Source: Paenibacillus_E oryzisoli_A (GTDB lineage: Bacteria > Bacillota > Bacilli > Paenibacillales > NBRC-103111). Taken from it: a stretch of 64,000 nt of DNA. The DNA is taken from positions 62,001 to 126,000 of the forward strand of contig NZ_JBCMUN010000013.1 of assembly GCF_050467285.1 (NCBI RefSeq), in the 5' to 3' direction. A program made the position numbers and the translations under genes. The notes under the pieces are model-generated. The model saw only the letters and a list, made by a program, of their open reading frames with translations, made no database searches and had not been told where the DNA came from. Shown here one piece after another: positions 50,953 through 60,013 of this stretch; position 1 is the stretch's first letter; each line of letters opens with the position of its first letter.

Positions 50953-51381
50953 TCATCTGCTACTCCAAATCAAATTTCGAAATCTTCGATCCATGAGCCA
51001 TATCGGTGCCCAGGCTACAATCGCAAAATAGACCGGAAACAGCGTATTGGACCACAACGGGTTATCCACTCTGAGCTGCGCAGCAACCGCGCCTCCCAAA
51101 AAGCCGGTGAGCAGAAGCGCACCCAAAAATCGAGTTCGCGGTATCGCATACAGAATGGTGCAGACTAAACTGAGTACGCTGATGACCGCTAAGTGATTCT
51201 CCGCAAAACCTAGGCTAAGCGTACCTTCGATTACTTCCTTGGGCTTGATGATTTTGCCAATGCCATCGAACAGCATGAACAGGATGACAATTCCGCATAA
51301 AATTCGTGCCGCCCATAACCGTCCCTTAGATATCTCGGTTGCCATTATTGCCGATTGGATTCCGGCTTCCAATTTGTTCAT
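50953..51381 (-). CDS. DoxX-like membrane protein
   Basis: 142 residues from ATG at 51381; an in-frame GTG at 51393 lies directly against the AGGAG site, so the exact start is unsure. Four membrane segments: about 24-42 (AARILCGIVILFMLFDGIGK), 60-80, 85-105 and 115-135. The first, containing LFDGIGKIIKP, is the DoxX-type opening helix. DoxX-like proteins are small four-helix membrane proteins of uncertain biochemical role, often linked to redox homeostasis. It stands alone between convergent genes. Confidence 0.75.
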   Translation of the reverse strand: MNKLEAGIQSAIMATEISKGRLWAARILCGIVILFMLFDGIGKIIKPKEVIEGTLSLGFAENHLAVISVLSLVCTILYAIPRTRFLGALLLTGFLGGAVAAQLRVDNPLWSNTLFPVYFAIVAWAPIWLMDRRFRNLIWSSR

Positions 51382-51497
51382 TTGCTTCTTCACTCTCCTG
51401 ATTCGAATTAAAAGACTTCAATTTTCCTTCTCATTTATTTAGACGAATATGAGTTCCAATATTCATCGGTCTCATTGTTCAGGAAGCCCAAAAATCG

Positions 51498-51537
51498 AAA
51501 AAAAATGGCCTCAGTCTCGATTTCAAGACTAAGGCCG
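51498..51537 (-). terminator. Terminator of the polysaccharide operon
   Basis: On the minus strand GGCCTTAGTCT ... AGACTGAGGCC (one mismatch) is followed by ATTTTTTTTCG. It starts 14 bases after the last stop codon and is the first terminator met after 62-64 kb. Confidence 0.9.
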
Positions 51538-51550
51538 CTTAAATTTATTT

Positions 51551-52441
51551 TCACCACGAAGCCAACGCTGTTCGCTTCCATGTATTAGGTGCTACACACA
51601 CATACACATACCCATCATCCCACGCCATCTCCCCCACTTCGCCGGGGGCTGTAGACGAGGCCGGTGTCATCGATTTTCGGATGCGAATGCTGTCATCATT
51701 GATGTCCAGCTTCGTCTTCGCGTCCGAGTTGCCAATCCCGATATTGCCGCTGCTGCGGTTAATCGTTAACGGATTGTCGAGGGCTTTGCCGTCATCCGAA
51801 TACCGGATAATCTGCAGATTGGAACCGGCATTGCCGCCTGTTTCCTTAGCGTTATCAGCCCGCATCGCCCAGCGGGGCGTCGTCACGTTCCCCTCATCCG
51901 CTTTCGCCCAAGTCAGATCACGATTGACACCTTCCGTTCCGGCAACGCGTAGAATGCCATCCATCACATTAAAATTAGCGGAATGTGTGCGAATTTCAGC
52001 CACATCCTGGTCGAATGGAATTTCGAGGCGTGTAAATAGCTCGTTCGGGTTTTTGCCGTCAGGGGACATCGTCGTTTCGAACGACATATGGTTATGATCG
52101 TGCTGCTCCGGGTTATTCGCTTTGGCATGCGCGATGATCGCCGCCTTATCCTTGCCGTTCTCATCCAGCCAGGCGATGGCCGGCTTCGCTCGGTCTTTGG
52201 TCCACTGCAGCCGGATGAGATCCGACAAGTGGCCTTCCGAGGAGATCCACTGTTTATCGGTAGAGAGATGAATCCGATCATTATGGGGGACCTCCAGGCC
52301 TCCTCCCGGTAAAGACGATTCCTGAAAGGCGCCAGCCGCTCCGGCCGTCTCATGGCCGCCTGTGTAAGCAAAGGCCATCCCCGAAACACCGAGCGCCGCA
52401 CCAGCCAACAGAGAGATCACCAACCCTGTCATCATTTTCAT
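51551..52441 (-). CDS. Exported protein with phage tail-fibre-like C-terminal repeats
   Basis: 296 residues; GGAGG is 7 bases before ATG at 52441. The signal peptide is MKMMTGLVISLLAGAALGVS with cleavage near AFAYTG. The middle part has HNDRIHLSTDKQWISSEGHL, RLEIPFDQDVAEIRTHSANF and VMDGILRVAGTEG. The C-terminal NPLTINRSSGNIGIGNSDAK, TKLDINDDSIRIRK and APGEVGEMAWDDGYVYVCVA repeats resemble the beta-prism or beta-helix shaft and head of tail-fibre and hyaluronidase-type proteins. No phage genes are near. It lies 35 bases after an exported CAO-N protein and ends the polysaccharide operon, so binding or processing of the secreted polymer is a reasonable guess. Confidence 0.65.
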   Translation of the reverse strand: MKMMTGLVISLLAGAALGVSGMAFAYTGGHETAGAAGAFQESSLPGGGLEVPHNDRIHLSTDKQWISSEGHLSDLIRLQWTKDRAKPAIAWLDENGKDKAAIIAHAKANNPEQHDHNHMSFETTMSPDGKNPNELFTRLEIPFDQDVAEIRTHSANFNVMDGILRVAGTEGVNRDLTWAKADEGNVTTPRWAMRADNAKETGGNAGSNLQIIRYSDDGKALDNPLTINRSSGNIGIGNSDAKTKLDINDDSIRIRKSMTPASSTAPGEVGEMAWDDGYVYVCVAPNTWKRTALASW

Positions 52442-52476
52442 CGTACATCCTCCTCCTTCATGTTCATCGAATCCGC

Positions 52477-53742
52477 TCAGCGATTAGCGTTCAATAGGTC
52501 GATCCACCTCACGTAATCATGGATAGCGATGCCGCTATAGCTCGGATAAAGGGAGAGGCTTTCCTTGACCTGTTTCAATTCCGACTCCATAAGCGAAGCA
52601 TTCGATTTATAAAAGGTCGTATGATCAGCTTCCTTACTTGGCAGCGTATCCACGGCAATAACGGCCTTTTTTTTCAGCGTAGCTGCTTCTAAAATAATGG
52701 ATTTGGCAGTGGCAATGATGCCGTTGCCCCCGAGCGCCTGATTCCGATAAGCCATAATGACAACGCTGTCCGCCTTCTCCAGCAGCCAAGCGCTAAAGGA
52801 ATAGCTGGAACCCGGAACGCTCAAGCTATGAATCCAAAACGGAATATCGAAAGCCATCGTCATGCTGCGATCCGCGCTTTTCACTTCGGATTCAATGAAT
52901 CGGATCGTAGCCATCCACCGTTCGAGCACCCAGGTCTGATTGGTTTTCCACATGTCCAAGGTGTAAGGTTCAATATCAAAATGGAAGCCCTGGAAGCGTT
53001 CCAGCGCACTGACCGACGCGTTATATTGCGTAACCGCTGCAATCCATTGCCGAATGACGCTCTGGTTATTCTCATAGATCCAATCCGATTGGCCGGCCAA
53101 CGCCTCCACTTTGATCCCCTGCTCATTCGCCCTGCGGATAAAATTTCGGTAAACGTCCTGACTCGGATACGTTTTTTCATAGCGGAGATAAATGGCAGTC
53201 AGTTTCTGATTCGCTGCAAATTGAAGGATACGGTCACCGTCTGTCTCAATCAGCTTGCTGTCCCAGATCCAAGTGGACTTTTGCGCTTTGTCCGCCGAAG
53301 TGATCAGTACCATATTGCGTTCACCTGCCCAATCGACATCGGCCCCGAGGCTCTCGCTAACCGCTCTCAGCGGCACCATGGTTCGGTCATTTTTCAGAAT
53401 AGCCGGGGCGTCTAACTCCACCTGCTTGCCGTCAACCACAGCAACGTTCTGACCGATCGTTAATAATGTTGTGGCGTGCTGACTGCGAAACGTTACCTGT
53501 TCCAGCGAACGGTTCCATTCCACCTCAGCCCCCAGTTTTTCGGCGATTTCTCTTGCCGGCACCATCGTACTTCCCGTTTGTTCATCGATATAGGGCTGGG
53601 CATCTGTAAAGGTGATTTTTTCCCCGTTGACCTCTACCCCAGGCTCCGTGATCAGCGAGTACACCGGGAAAAACAAAGGAGCGCTTGTTACAATTAAAAC
53701 AAAGACCAGGCATATAATTGTCTTTCTCACAGGGACTTTCAT
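52477..53742 (-). CDS. Exported CAO-N domain protein with TIM-barrel-like C-terminal domain
   Basis: 421 residues from ATG at 53742, giving a good signal peptide MKVPVRKTIICLVFVLIVTS. A TTG at 53775 with AAGGA upstream would add 11 residues and overlap glmM by 20 bases. Residues about 30-145 are a full copper amine oxidase N-terminal domain (VNGEKITFTDAQPYIDEQTG, STMVPAREIAEKLGAEVEW, DRTMVPLRAVSESLGADVDW). The rest looks like a TIM barrel: LTAIYLRYEKTYPSQDVYR, FHFDIEPYTLDMW (about residue 255, an acidic strand end like GH18 DxxDxE sites) and ADSVVIMAYRNQALGG. A wall-bound glycan hydrolase or binding protein is likely. Cotranscribed with glmM. Confidence 0.65.
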   Translation of the reverse strand: MKVPVRKTIICLVFVLIVTSAPLFFPVYSLITEPGVEVNGEKITFTDAQPYIDEQTGSTMVPAREIAEKLGAEVEWNRSLEQVTFRSQHATTLLTIGQNVAVVDGKQVELDAPAILKNDRTMVPLRAVSESLGADVDWAGERNMVLITSADKAQKSTWIWDSKLIETDGDRILQFAANQKLTAIYLRYEKTYPSQDVYRNFIRRANEQGIKVEALAGQSDWIYENNQSVIRQWIAAVTQYNASVSALERFQGFHFDIEPYTLDMWKTNQTWVLERWMATIRFIESEVKSADRSMTMAFDIPFWIHSLSVPGSSYSFSAWLLEKADSVVIMAYRNQALGGNGIIATAKSIILEAATLKKKAVIAVDTLPSKEADHTTFYKSNASLMESELKQVKESLSLYPSYSGIAIHDYVRWIDLLNANR

Positions 53743-53755
53743 AGGAACGAACGGA

Positions 53756-55114
53756 TTAAACCACGCTGTATTCAAGCTCTTCCTTGACCACCTCTACAAT
53801 GCCCTCCACATAACCGGACAGCTCCCTTTCATCCGGTCCTTCCGCCATCACACGCACCAGGGACTCCGTGCCCGAAGGCCGTACCAACACACGGCCGCGG
53901 CCGGCCATCTCGTTTTCCACCCGGCGGATGACGGCATGGATGCGGCGATTGCCTTCCAGCTTGGTTTTATGGTTCACCCGCACATTCACCACCAGCTGCG
54001 GGTACTTGATGACAGGTGACGCGAGCTTCGACAAAGGCTTCCCTGTTTGAAGCATCACCTGCAGCAACTGAACGGCCGATAACAGGCCATCGCCTGTCGT
54101 CGAATGATCCAGCAAAATAATATGCCCGGACGACTCACCGCCCAGGTTATACCCGCCGCTGCGCATCGCTTCCATGACATGCCGGTCTCCGACCTTGCTT
54201 TGGAACGAGTCGAGACCGATATTATTCAGCGCTTGGTGAAAACCAAGGTTGCTCATGACGGTAGACACGACGGTGCTGTGACGCAGTCGGCCCTGCTTCG
54301 CCAGATGAGCGGCAAGAATATAGAGGATGTGATCCCCGTCCAAAATCTCGCCCCGCTCATCAACCGCAATCAGCCGGTCCGCATCCCCGTCAAACGAAAG
54401 CCCCGCGTGGGCCTTGTGGTCCAACACAGCCCGACGCAAATGCTCCGGATGCGTGGAGCCGCAATCCTGATTAATATTTAACCCGTCCGGTTGATGATGC
54501 AATAGCACCGTCTCCGCGCCCAATTCGGCGAACAGCTGCGGAGCTAGTGCAAAAGCCGCCCCATTCGCGCAATCGAGCACGATTTTGCAGCCGGACAGCC
54601 CCACCGCAGCCGTCGACTTCAAGTAGCTCACGTAGTCCTGCGCGCCTTGCGGGTCATCACGCAGGGTGCCGATTCCCGCTCCCGTAGGGCGGGACAATCG
54701 ATGCTCGTTCCCTTGCAAGCGGCGCTCGACTTCCGCTTCCCATTCATCCGGCATTTTGAAGCCGTCCCTGCCAAAAAACTTGATCCCATTGTCCTCCACC
54801 GGATTATGCGAAGCAGAGATCATCACCCCTGCATCCATGCCGGATTGCCGTGTGACATAAGCCACGCCCGGCGTCGGCAGAACGCCCAGTCTGACGGCAT
54901 CCGCCCCGGCGGATAACAACCCCGCAACCAAGGCTGCTTCCAGCATAGGCCCGGAAATGCGGGTATCCCGCCCGATGGCAACGGTAGGCCGACGACCTTC
55001 ACAGCTGAGTGACAGCATCCAGCCAACAATCAGCCCTAATTCAAAGGCCAGTTCCGGCGTCAACTCGCGGTTAGCTACCCCTCTGACGCCATCTGTACCA
55101 AAAATAGCTCCCAT
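53756..55114 (-). CDS. glmM: Phosphoglucosamine mutase
   Basis: 452 residues, normal length; GGGAGG is 9 bases before ATG at 55114. N-terminal MGAIFGTDGVRGVANRELTP, the phosphoserine loop GVMISASHNPVEDNGIKFFG near residue 100, metal-binding DGDADRLIAVDERG near 243, the sugar-binding GGESSGHIIL near 325, and phosphate-binding RPSGTESLVRVMAEG near 415. It interconverts GlcN-6-P and GlcN-1-P. Lies in one unit with a one-domain glmU and glmS. Because a wall-essential glmM is normally elsewhere with cdaA/ybbR in Firmicutes, and none of those is next to it, this may be a second copy devoted to the local polysaccharide pathway; that cannot be confirmed from the window. Confidence 0.92.
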   Translation of the reverse strand: MGAIFGTDGVRGVANRELTPELAFELGLIVGWMLSLSCEGRRPTVAIGRDTRISGPMLEAALVAGLLSAGADAVRLGVLPTPGVAYVTRQSGMDAGVMISASHNPVEDNGIKFFGRDGFKMPDEWEAEVERRLQGNEHRLSRPTGAGIGTLRDDPQGAQDYVSYLKSTAAVGLSGCKIVLDCANGAAFALAPQLFAELGAETVLLHHQPDGLNINQDCGSTHPEHLRRAVLDHKAHAGLSFDGDADRLIAVDERGEILDGDHILYILAAHLAKQGRLRHSTVVSTVMSNLGFHQALNNIGLDSFQSKVGDRHVMEAMRSGGYNLGGESSGHIILLDHSTTGDGLLSAVQLLQVMLQTGKPLSKLASPVIKYPQLVVNVRVNHKTKLEGNRRIHAVIRRVENEMAGRGRVLVRPSGTESLVRVMAEGPDERELSGYVEGIVEVVKEELEYSVV

Positions 55115-55138
55115 ATCAGCTCTCCTCCCTATAACTTG

Positions 55139-55900
55139 TTAGGCAAAAATCCCCTTGCGTTCGTAAAAGACCCGATTCGCCTCTTCCAATTGTTCCGGGG
55201 TGTTAATCCCCATTACTTCTGTCGCATCTTCGAGAATAATCGCCTCGAATCGCTTCTGACCACCGGCAATACCGGATAGTCGCATCACCTTCACGATGTC
55301 GGTCAAGTAGTACTCCTGCTGCGCATTCGCATTGGTAATGCCAGAGAGAGCTTTAAACAAGCTCTCATTATCGAAACAGAAAATTCCCGTGTTAATTTCG
55401 GCGATCTCTCGCTGCTCAGGCGTCGCGTCTTTCTCTTCCACAATATCGACGACTTCGCCGCTTGCAGCATCGCGGATGATTCTGCCATAGCCCGTCGGGT
55501 CCTGCACGATCGCGGTCAACACCACACCCGCGCTTGCCCCCGCCCGCTGGGCCGCCAGCAGCCGTTCGATGGTAGATTGCCGGATGAGCGGCGTATCGCC
55601 CGTTAGCACCAGGGTCGAGCCGCTGCGGCCCCCCAGCAACGGCTCAGCCTGCAGAACGGCATGCGCCGTTCCGAGCTGATGCTCCTGCTGGGCGTAAGTC
55701 ACCCGCGTGCCCAAGCACTTCTCCACCAGCTCTCCCCGGTGCCCGACCACGGTAATAATCCGATTGATCGGCATCGCTTCCAGCTTGTCCACCAAACGGC
55801 CGATCATCGGTACGCCTCCGACGGGATGAAGCACTTTGGGCAGCTCCGACTTCATCCGTGTGCCTTTTCCTGCCGCTAACAGAATAGCGAATGCTTCCAT
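55139..55900 (-). CDS. GlmU-type uridyltransferase domain alone (no acetyltransferase domain)
   Basis: 253 residues from ATG at 55900 (GGGGAG 9 bases upstream). It matches the N-terminal half of GlmU: FAILLAAGKGTRMKSELPKV (the nucleotide-binding loop), GTAHAVLQAE near residue 80, LVLTGDTPLI near 105, and EEKDATPEQREIAEINTGIF near 160. The left-handed beta-helix acetyltransferase domain of about 200 residues is missing and the frame ends cleanly, so this is a short form rather than a break. It should convert GlcNAc-1-P (or GlcN-1-P, less usual) and UTP to the UDP-sugar. It lies 15 bases after glmS and 24 bases before glmM. The acetyl transfer must come from the housekeeping GlmU or not occur. 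Confidence 0.85.
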   Translation of the reverse strand: MEAFAILLAAGKGTRMKSELPKVLHPVGGVPMIGRLVDKLEAMPINRIITVVGHRGELVEKCLGTRVTYAQQEHQLGTAHAVLQAEPLLGGRSGSTLVLTGDTPLIRQSTIERLLAAQRAGASAGVVLTAIVQDPTGYGRIIRDAASGEVVDIVEEKDATPEQREIAEINTGIFCFDNESLFKALSGITNANAQQEYYLTDIVKVMRLSGIAGGQKRFEAIILEDATEVMGINTPEQLEEANRVFYERKGIFA

Positions 55901-55924
55901 GTGGTTCAACTCCCCTCCGGTTGG

Positions 55925-57754
55925 TTATTCAACTGTCACGCTTTTGGCCAAGTTGCGCGGTTTATCAATATCGTTCTCCAGCGCCAGAGAGGCGTAATAG
56001 GAAATTAACTGCAGCGGCACGACGGCCAAGATCGGCGCCAGGAGCTGGTGGGACGGCGGGATGAAGCAGATTTCATCGACCGCGTTGAGCAGCCCGACAT
56101 TGCCCTCCACCGTAATCCCCATGACGTGGGCTCCACGGGCTTTGACTTCTTTGATATTGCTCACGGCTTTTTCGTACAGATCCATCTGTGTGGCCAGCGC
56201 AATGACCGGCGTATCCTTCTCGATCAGCGCCAAGGTGCCGTGCTTGAGCTCCCCAGCTGCATAAGCCTCCGAGTGGATATAAGAGATTTCCTTCAGTTTG
56301 AGCGATCCCTCAAGTGCAACAGCGTAGTCGAGGCCCCTGCCGATAAAAAACAGGCTGTCCGCATCCTTGATCGATTCCGCATACAGCTTCACTTCGTTGG
56401 CGTTTTCCAGCACCTTCTCCACCTGGACGGGAAGGGACTTCAAGCCTTGAACCAGCTCCGTATGAAGCTCGGCAGACAGTGTCTTTCTTTCCTGAGCCAA
56501 GTAAATGCTGAACAAGTAGAAAGCCAGCAGTTGAGCGGTGTACGCCTTCGTCGAGGCCACGGCAATTTCCGGGCCGGCCTTCGTGGCGATGACATAATCC
56601 GCATCCCGCGCAATCGAACTGGTCGGCACATTCGTAATGGCCAATACTTTCGCGCCTTGCCTTCTGCTCTCTTGCAGCGCAGCAAGCGTATCCGCCGTTT
56701 CCCCGGATTGGCTCACGACGATGACGAGCGTTCGATCCGTGATGATCGGGTCGCGGTATCGGAATTCCGATGCGATATCGCACTGCACCGGAATACGCGT
56801 CAGCTTTTCAAGGACCGTGCTGCCGACAAGTCCGGCATGGTAGGCGGTGCCGCAAGCCACGATAAAGATTTTATCCACCTGTTGGAATGCCTGGGCTGCG
56901 TGCGCTAATTCCGGAAAACACACGTCATCCTGGTCGTTGAATCGCCCGAGCATTGTGTTGCGCAGCGTTAACGGCTGTTCATGAATTTCCTTCAGCATGA
57001 AGTGCTCATACGGTCCCTTTTCCACCTGATCTGCGCTCCAATCGATCTGCAGCAGCTTGCACGCCGCCGGTTTCCCCGTCTCGATTTTCGTGATAGAGAT
57101 ACCCCCCTGGGTAAGGACAGCCATATCCCCATCCTCCAAAATATACACATCACGCGTATGCTCAATCAGCGCGGAGATGTCCGAAGCCATGAAGTACTCT
57201 CCCTCACCCTCGCCGATCACAAGCGGACTCGATTGTCTGACCGCAATCAGCTTATCTGGCTCATATTCCGTCATGACACCAAGGGAATATGCCCCTTGCA
57301 GCCTCCCAATGACCGCAAGCATGGTGGTGTAGATGTCGCCTTCATAATGCTCGGCAAGCAAGTGAGCAATGACCTCCGTGTCGGTCTCGGAAGCAAAAGT
57401 GACACCTTTCTGCTCCAGCTCTGTTTTCAGCTCCATATAATTTTCCACAATGCCGTTGTGCACGACCGTAAATTTCCCCGACATATCCGTATGGGGATGG
57501 GAGTTGGCATTCGACGGTCTGCCGTGAGTCGCCCAGCGCGTATGCCCGATACCCACCGAACCTTTCAACGGCTGCTTATCCAGCTGACCCGCTAAGTTGG
57601 CCAGACGCCCTTCCGCCTTGCTAATCTTGACCTGATCCTGCACCAGCACCGCAATCCCCGCAGAATCATACCCTCTGTACTCCAGCTTGCTTAATCCGTT
57701 CAGCAGAATCGGCTGTACATCTTGCCTGCCAATATATCCTACAATGCCACACAT
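55925..57754 (-). CDS. glmS: Glutamine-fructose-6-phosphate aminotransferase
   Basis: 609 residues, normal length; GAGGAG is 9 bases before ATG at 57754. The catalytic Cys1 follows the initiator in MCGIVGYIGRQDVQPILLNG. The glutaminase part has EYRGYDSAGIAV, HTRWATHGRPSNANSHPH and HNGIVENY. Two SIS domains follow (VSQSGETADTLAAL near residue 350, GRGLDYAVALEGSLKLKEIS near 475), ending KPRNLAKSVTVE. It makes GlcN-6-P from fructose-6-P and glutamine. Only 32 bases separate it from the upstream gene, so the glmS ribozyme, usually found in the leader of the housekeeping copy, is absent. That fits a second, pathway-specific copy. Confidence 0.95.
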   Translation of the reverse strand: MCGIVGYIGRQDVQPILLNGLSKLEYRGYDSAGIAVLVQDQVKISKAEGRLANLAGQLDKQPLKGSVGIGHTRWATHGRPSNANSHPHTDMSGKFTVVHNGIVENYMELKTELEQKGVTFASETDTEVIAHLLAEHYEGDIYTTMLAVIGRLQGAYSLGVMTEYEPDKLIAVRQSSPLVIGEGEGEYFMASDISALIEHTRDVYILEDGDMAVLTQGGISITKIETGKPAACKLLQIDWSADQVEKGPYEHFMLKEIHEQPLTLRNTMLGRFNDQDDVCFPELAHAAQAFQQVDKIFIVACGTAYHAGLVGSTVLEKLTRIPVQCDIASEFRYRDPIITDRTLVIVVSQSGETADTLAALQESRRQGAKVLAITNVPTSSIARDADYVIATKAGPEIAVASTKAYTAQLLAFYLFSIYLAQERKTLSAELHTELVQGLKSLPVQVEKVLENANEVKLYAESIKDADSLFFIGRGLDYAVALEGSLKLKEISYIHSEAYAAGELKHGTLALIEKDTPVIALATQMDLYEKAVSNIKEVKARGAHVMGITVEGNVGLLNAVDEICFIPPSHQLLAPILAVVPLQLISYYASLALENDIDKPRNLAKSVTVE

Positions 57755-57786
57755 CTTTGTTGTCTCCTCTCTATCCTAGCCTGCGT

Positions 57787-59142
57787 TTATACGCCGACGG
57801 CGATCTTCACTTCTTGCCCCCGAATACCCGTACCCAGTTTATAAATATTGTCAGCTTGAATATCTACAAAAGCGTTGCGCGTATCGATAATCGGCACGCC
57901 CAGCTCCGCGAGCTCACGGTTATTGAAGATGCGGTGATTCGTGATCAATACCATGCAGTCATAGTCGGCAAAAGCGGACAGATCATAGCTCACAGAGTGC
58001 ACCGTACCCTCTTGTTTATCGCGGAAGGTAACGGCATGCGGATCATAATAGTCCACATGAGCTCCGCTCTCCCGAAGAAGCTCGTACAGCTCCAGCCCCG
58101 GCGATTCACGGAGATCATCCACATCCGGCTTATACGCCATGCCTAAAATAAGAATTTTTGAATTGCGGATGGATTTGGCATACATATTCAGAACCTGCGA
58201 AGCTTTATACCGGACATACTCCGGCATATTATCATTGATCGATTGCGCCAGCTCGATGAACTTGCTGTAGAAGCGGAATTCCTTCGCTTTCCACGATAAA
58301 TACATCGGATCAAGCGGGATGCAGTGACCGCCGATGCCAGGTCCCGGATGGAACGGCATGAAGCCAAAAGGCTTCGTCGACGCCGCCTTAATGACCTCCC
58401 AGACGTCAATATCCATTTTGTCGCACATCATCGCCATTTCGTTAATGAATGCGATGTTAATGCTACGGAACGTATTCTCCAACAGCTTGGACATCTCCGC
58501 GACTTTCGGCGAGGAGACAGGAACGACGTCCTTCACGACATGGCTGTACAAGGTGACGCCGAGGTCGATGCACGATTCCGTCGTACCGCCGATCACTTTT
58601 GGCGTATTAAACGTGTTGAAGTTGGGATTACCCGGATCGACCCGCTCCGGTGAGAAGCAGAGGAAGAAATCCTTGCCCACCTTGAGTCCCTGCGCTTCCA
58701 GCTCGAACTGGATCAGCTCCTCCGTCGTTCCCGGATAGGTCGTGCTTTCCAGGATGATCAAGGCTCCGCGCTTGAGGTTTTTCTTGATTTCCCGGACGAC
58801 ACTTTGAATGTAAGAGGTATCCGGGTCCTGGTTTTCACTGAGCGGCGTCGGGACGCAGATGGAGATCGCATCCAGCCTTTGCACCGTATGATAGTCATCA
58901 GTTGGAATAAATCGGCCGGACGCGACCACTTTCTCCACGTCTTCGCTCGGAACGTCTTGAATATATGATTGGCCGCTTTGCAGCGACTCTACTTTCCGGA
59001 AATCGAGGTCGATGCCGTAGACCGTAAATCCGCCCTTCGCCATCTCCATGCAAAGCGGCAGTCCGACATAGCCGAGCCCGATGACCCCGATTTCGGCCGT
59101 TTTGGTTTGAAATTTATATTTTAATTGGTTATATGCATGCAT
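57787..59142 (-). CDS. Nucleotide-sugar (UDP-GlcNAc-type) 6-dehydrogenase
   Basis: 451 residues; GAGGTGG is 7 bases before ATG at 59142. The Rossmann NAD site is IGVIGLGYVGLPLCMEMAKG near residue 18. Further motifs are CVPTPLSENQDPDTSYIQSV, ILESTTYPGTTEELI, the catalytic Cys in GPGIGGHCIPLDPMYL near residue 270, and GMAYKPDVDDLRESPGLEL near 335. The family oxidises UDP-sugars twice to UDP-uronates. The VPTPL and HPGPGIGGHCIP features are those of the WbpA/WecC/UDP-GlcNAc or ManNAc group rather than plain UDP-glucose dehydrogenase. With glmS, glmU' and glmM in the same operon, UDP-GlcNAc is the likely substrate and UDP-GlcNAcA the product. Confidence 0.9.
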   Translation of the reverse strand: MHAYNQLKYKFQTKTAEIGVIGLGYVGLPLCMEMAKGGFTVYGIDLDFRKVESLQSGQSYIQDVPSEDVEKVVASGRFIPTDDYHTVQRLDAISICVPTPLSENQDPDTSYIQSVVREIKKNLKRGALIILESTTYPGTTEELIQFELEAQGLKVGKDFFLCFSPERVDPGNPNFNTFNTPKVIGGTTESCIDLGVTLYSHVVKDVVPVSSPKVAEMSKLLENTFRSINIAFINEMAMMCDKMDIDVWEVIKAASTKPFGFMPFHPGPGIGGHCIPLDPMYLSWKAKEFRFYSKFIELAQSINDNMPEYVRYKASQVLNMYAKSIRNSKILILGMAYKPDVDDLRESPGLELYELLRESGAHVDYYDPHAVTFRDKQEGTVHSVSYDLSAFADYDCMVLITNHRIFNNRELAELGVPIIDTRNAFVDIQADNIYKLGTGIRGQEVKIAVGV

Positions 59143-59173
59143 GATGATTCCACCTCTCCTATTTTCTCGTAGA

Positions 59174-59989
59174 CTAGCTCAGACGGGAACTCAGTTTCTT
59201 GATTCTCCACTCTAACTCCGAAATGGAGAAAGGCTTCGTCACATAATCGGAGGCGCCCAATTCAAACGCACGATCCATACTTTTCGGCAGCTGCTTATCT
59301 GTCAGCACAATGACTTGTCCTTCGCTGGTCACATTTCTGCTGATTTTGTCGATTAATTGGTACCCATCCAGAATCGGCAGGTTCAGCTCCGTAATCACCA
59401 AGTCCGGCATGGATTTCTCATATTTTTCGAGCGCTTCACTGCCGTCCTTCGCCTCTTCAACCTTGTAACCGCCTATCTCAAGCCGCAGCTTGACAAACTC
59501 CCTGCTCACCTCGTCCGGATCGGCGATGAGAATCGACGTAATCCCCTGCTGCACCCCATGATTCATGAACAGGTGAATATCTCGGCTCTCGCCTTTCCCT
59601 TGCAATGTCGTCTGGAGCAGCTGTGACAGCGAATGTTCCGTCAACTCCCCGCTCTCCGGGAAACTGGCGACGACCATCTGACCTTCGAGCAAATTTTGCT
59701 GTTCCACAAACTCTTTGAGCACGAGCGAAGCATAATGGGTGTTGATCAGTTTTTGCCCTGTCAGTATGATGCCGAGAAGACCGCTGGAATCCAAGTAGAA
59801 GCATTGAAAGGGGACCTCCGGCTCAAAACCGCTGACATAGGACTGCACTTGTTCCAGTTGCTTCGGCCCCACCGCTGCGCATGGCGCAAGGATCATCCCG
59901 CATGGAGCACCCTTTTCATAGGAAGCCTGAACTTTTTCTGCGACTTGCAAAATTGCTTCTTGAATCGGATCATGAACTAATACCGCCAT
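59174..59989 (-). CDS. Receiver-domain protein with Glu at the phospho-acceptor position
   Basis: 271 residues from ATG at 59989 (AGAGGAG 8 bases upstream). The N-terminal 145 residues are a domain I do not recognise (AVLVHDPIQEAILQVAEKVQ, LLGIILTGQKLINTHYASLV, VVASFPESGELTEHSL). From about residue 150 a receiver domain follows: SILIADPDEVSREFVKLRLE, then PDLVITELNLPILDGYQLID, IVLTDKQLPKS and DYVTKPFSISELEWRI. The usual phospho-acceptor Asp is Glu (about residue 201), while the Thr and Lys of the active site remain. No output DNA-binding domain. A Glu can mimic the phosphorylated state, so this may be a constitutively on adaptor that controls the glycosyltransferase. It lies between the GT2 and dehydrogenase genes. 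Confidence 0.75.
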   Translation of the reverse strand: MAVLVHDPIQEAILQVAEKVQASYEKGAPCGMILAPCAAVGPKQLEQVQSYVSGFEPEVPFQCFYLDSSGLLGIILTGQKLINTHYASLVLKEFVEQQNLLEGQMVVASFPESGELTEHSLSQLLQTTLQGKGESRDIHLFMNHGVQQGITSILIADPDEVSREFVKLRLEIGGYKVEEAKDGSEALEKYEKSMPDLVITELNLPILDGYQLIDKISRNVTSEGQVIVLTDKQLPKSMDRAFELGASDYVTKPFSISELEWRIKKLSSRLS

Positions 59990-60013
59990 CTTCTCCACTC
60001 CTCTTGTCTTTGT

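Noticed and set aside
57755..57786. glmS ribozyme expected before glmS
   Set aside because: Only 32 bases separate glmS from the preceding gene, far too short for the ribozyme.
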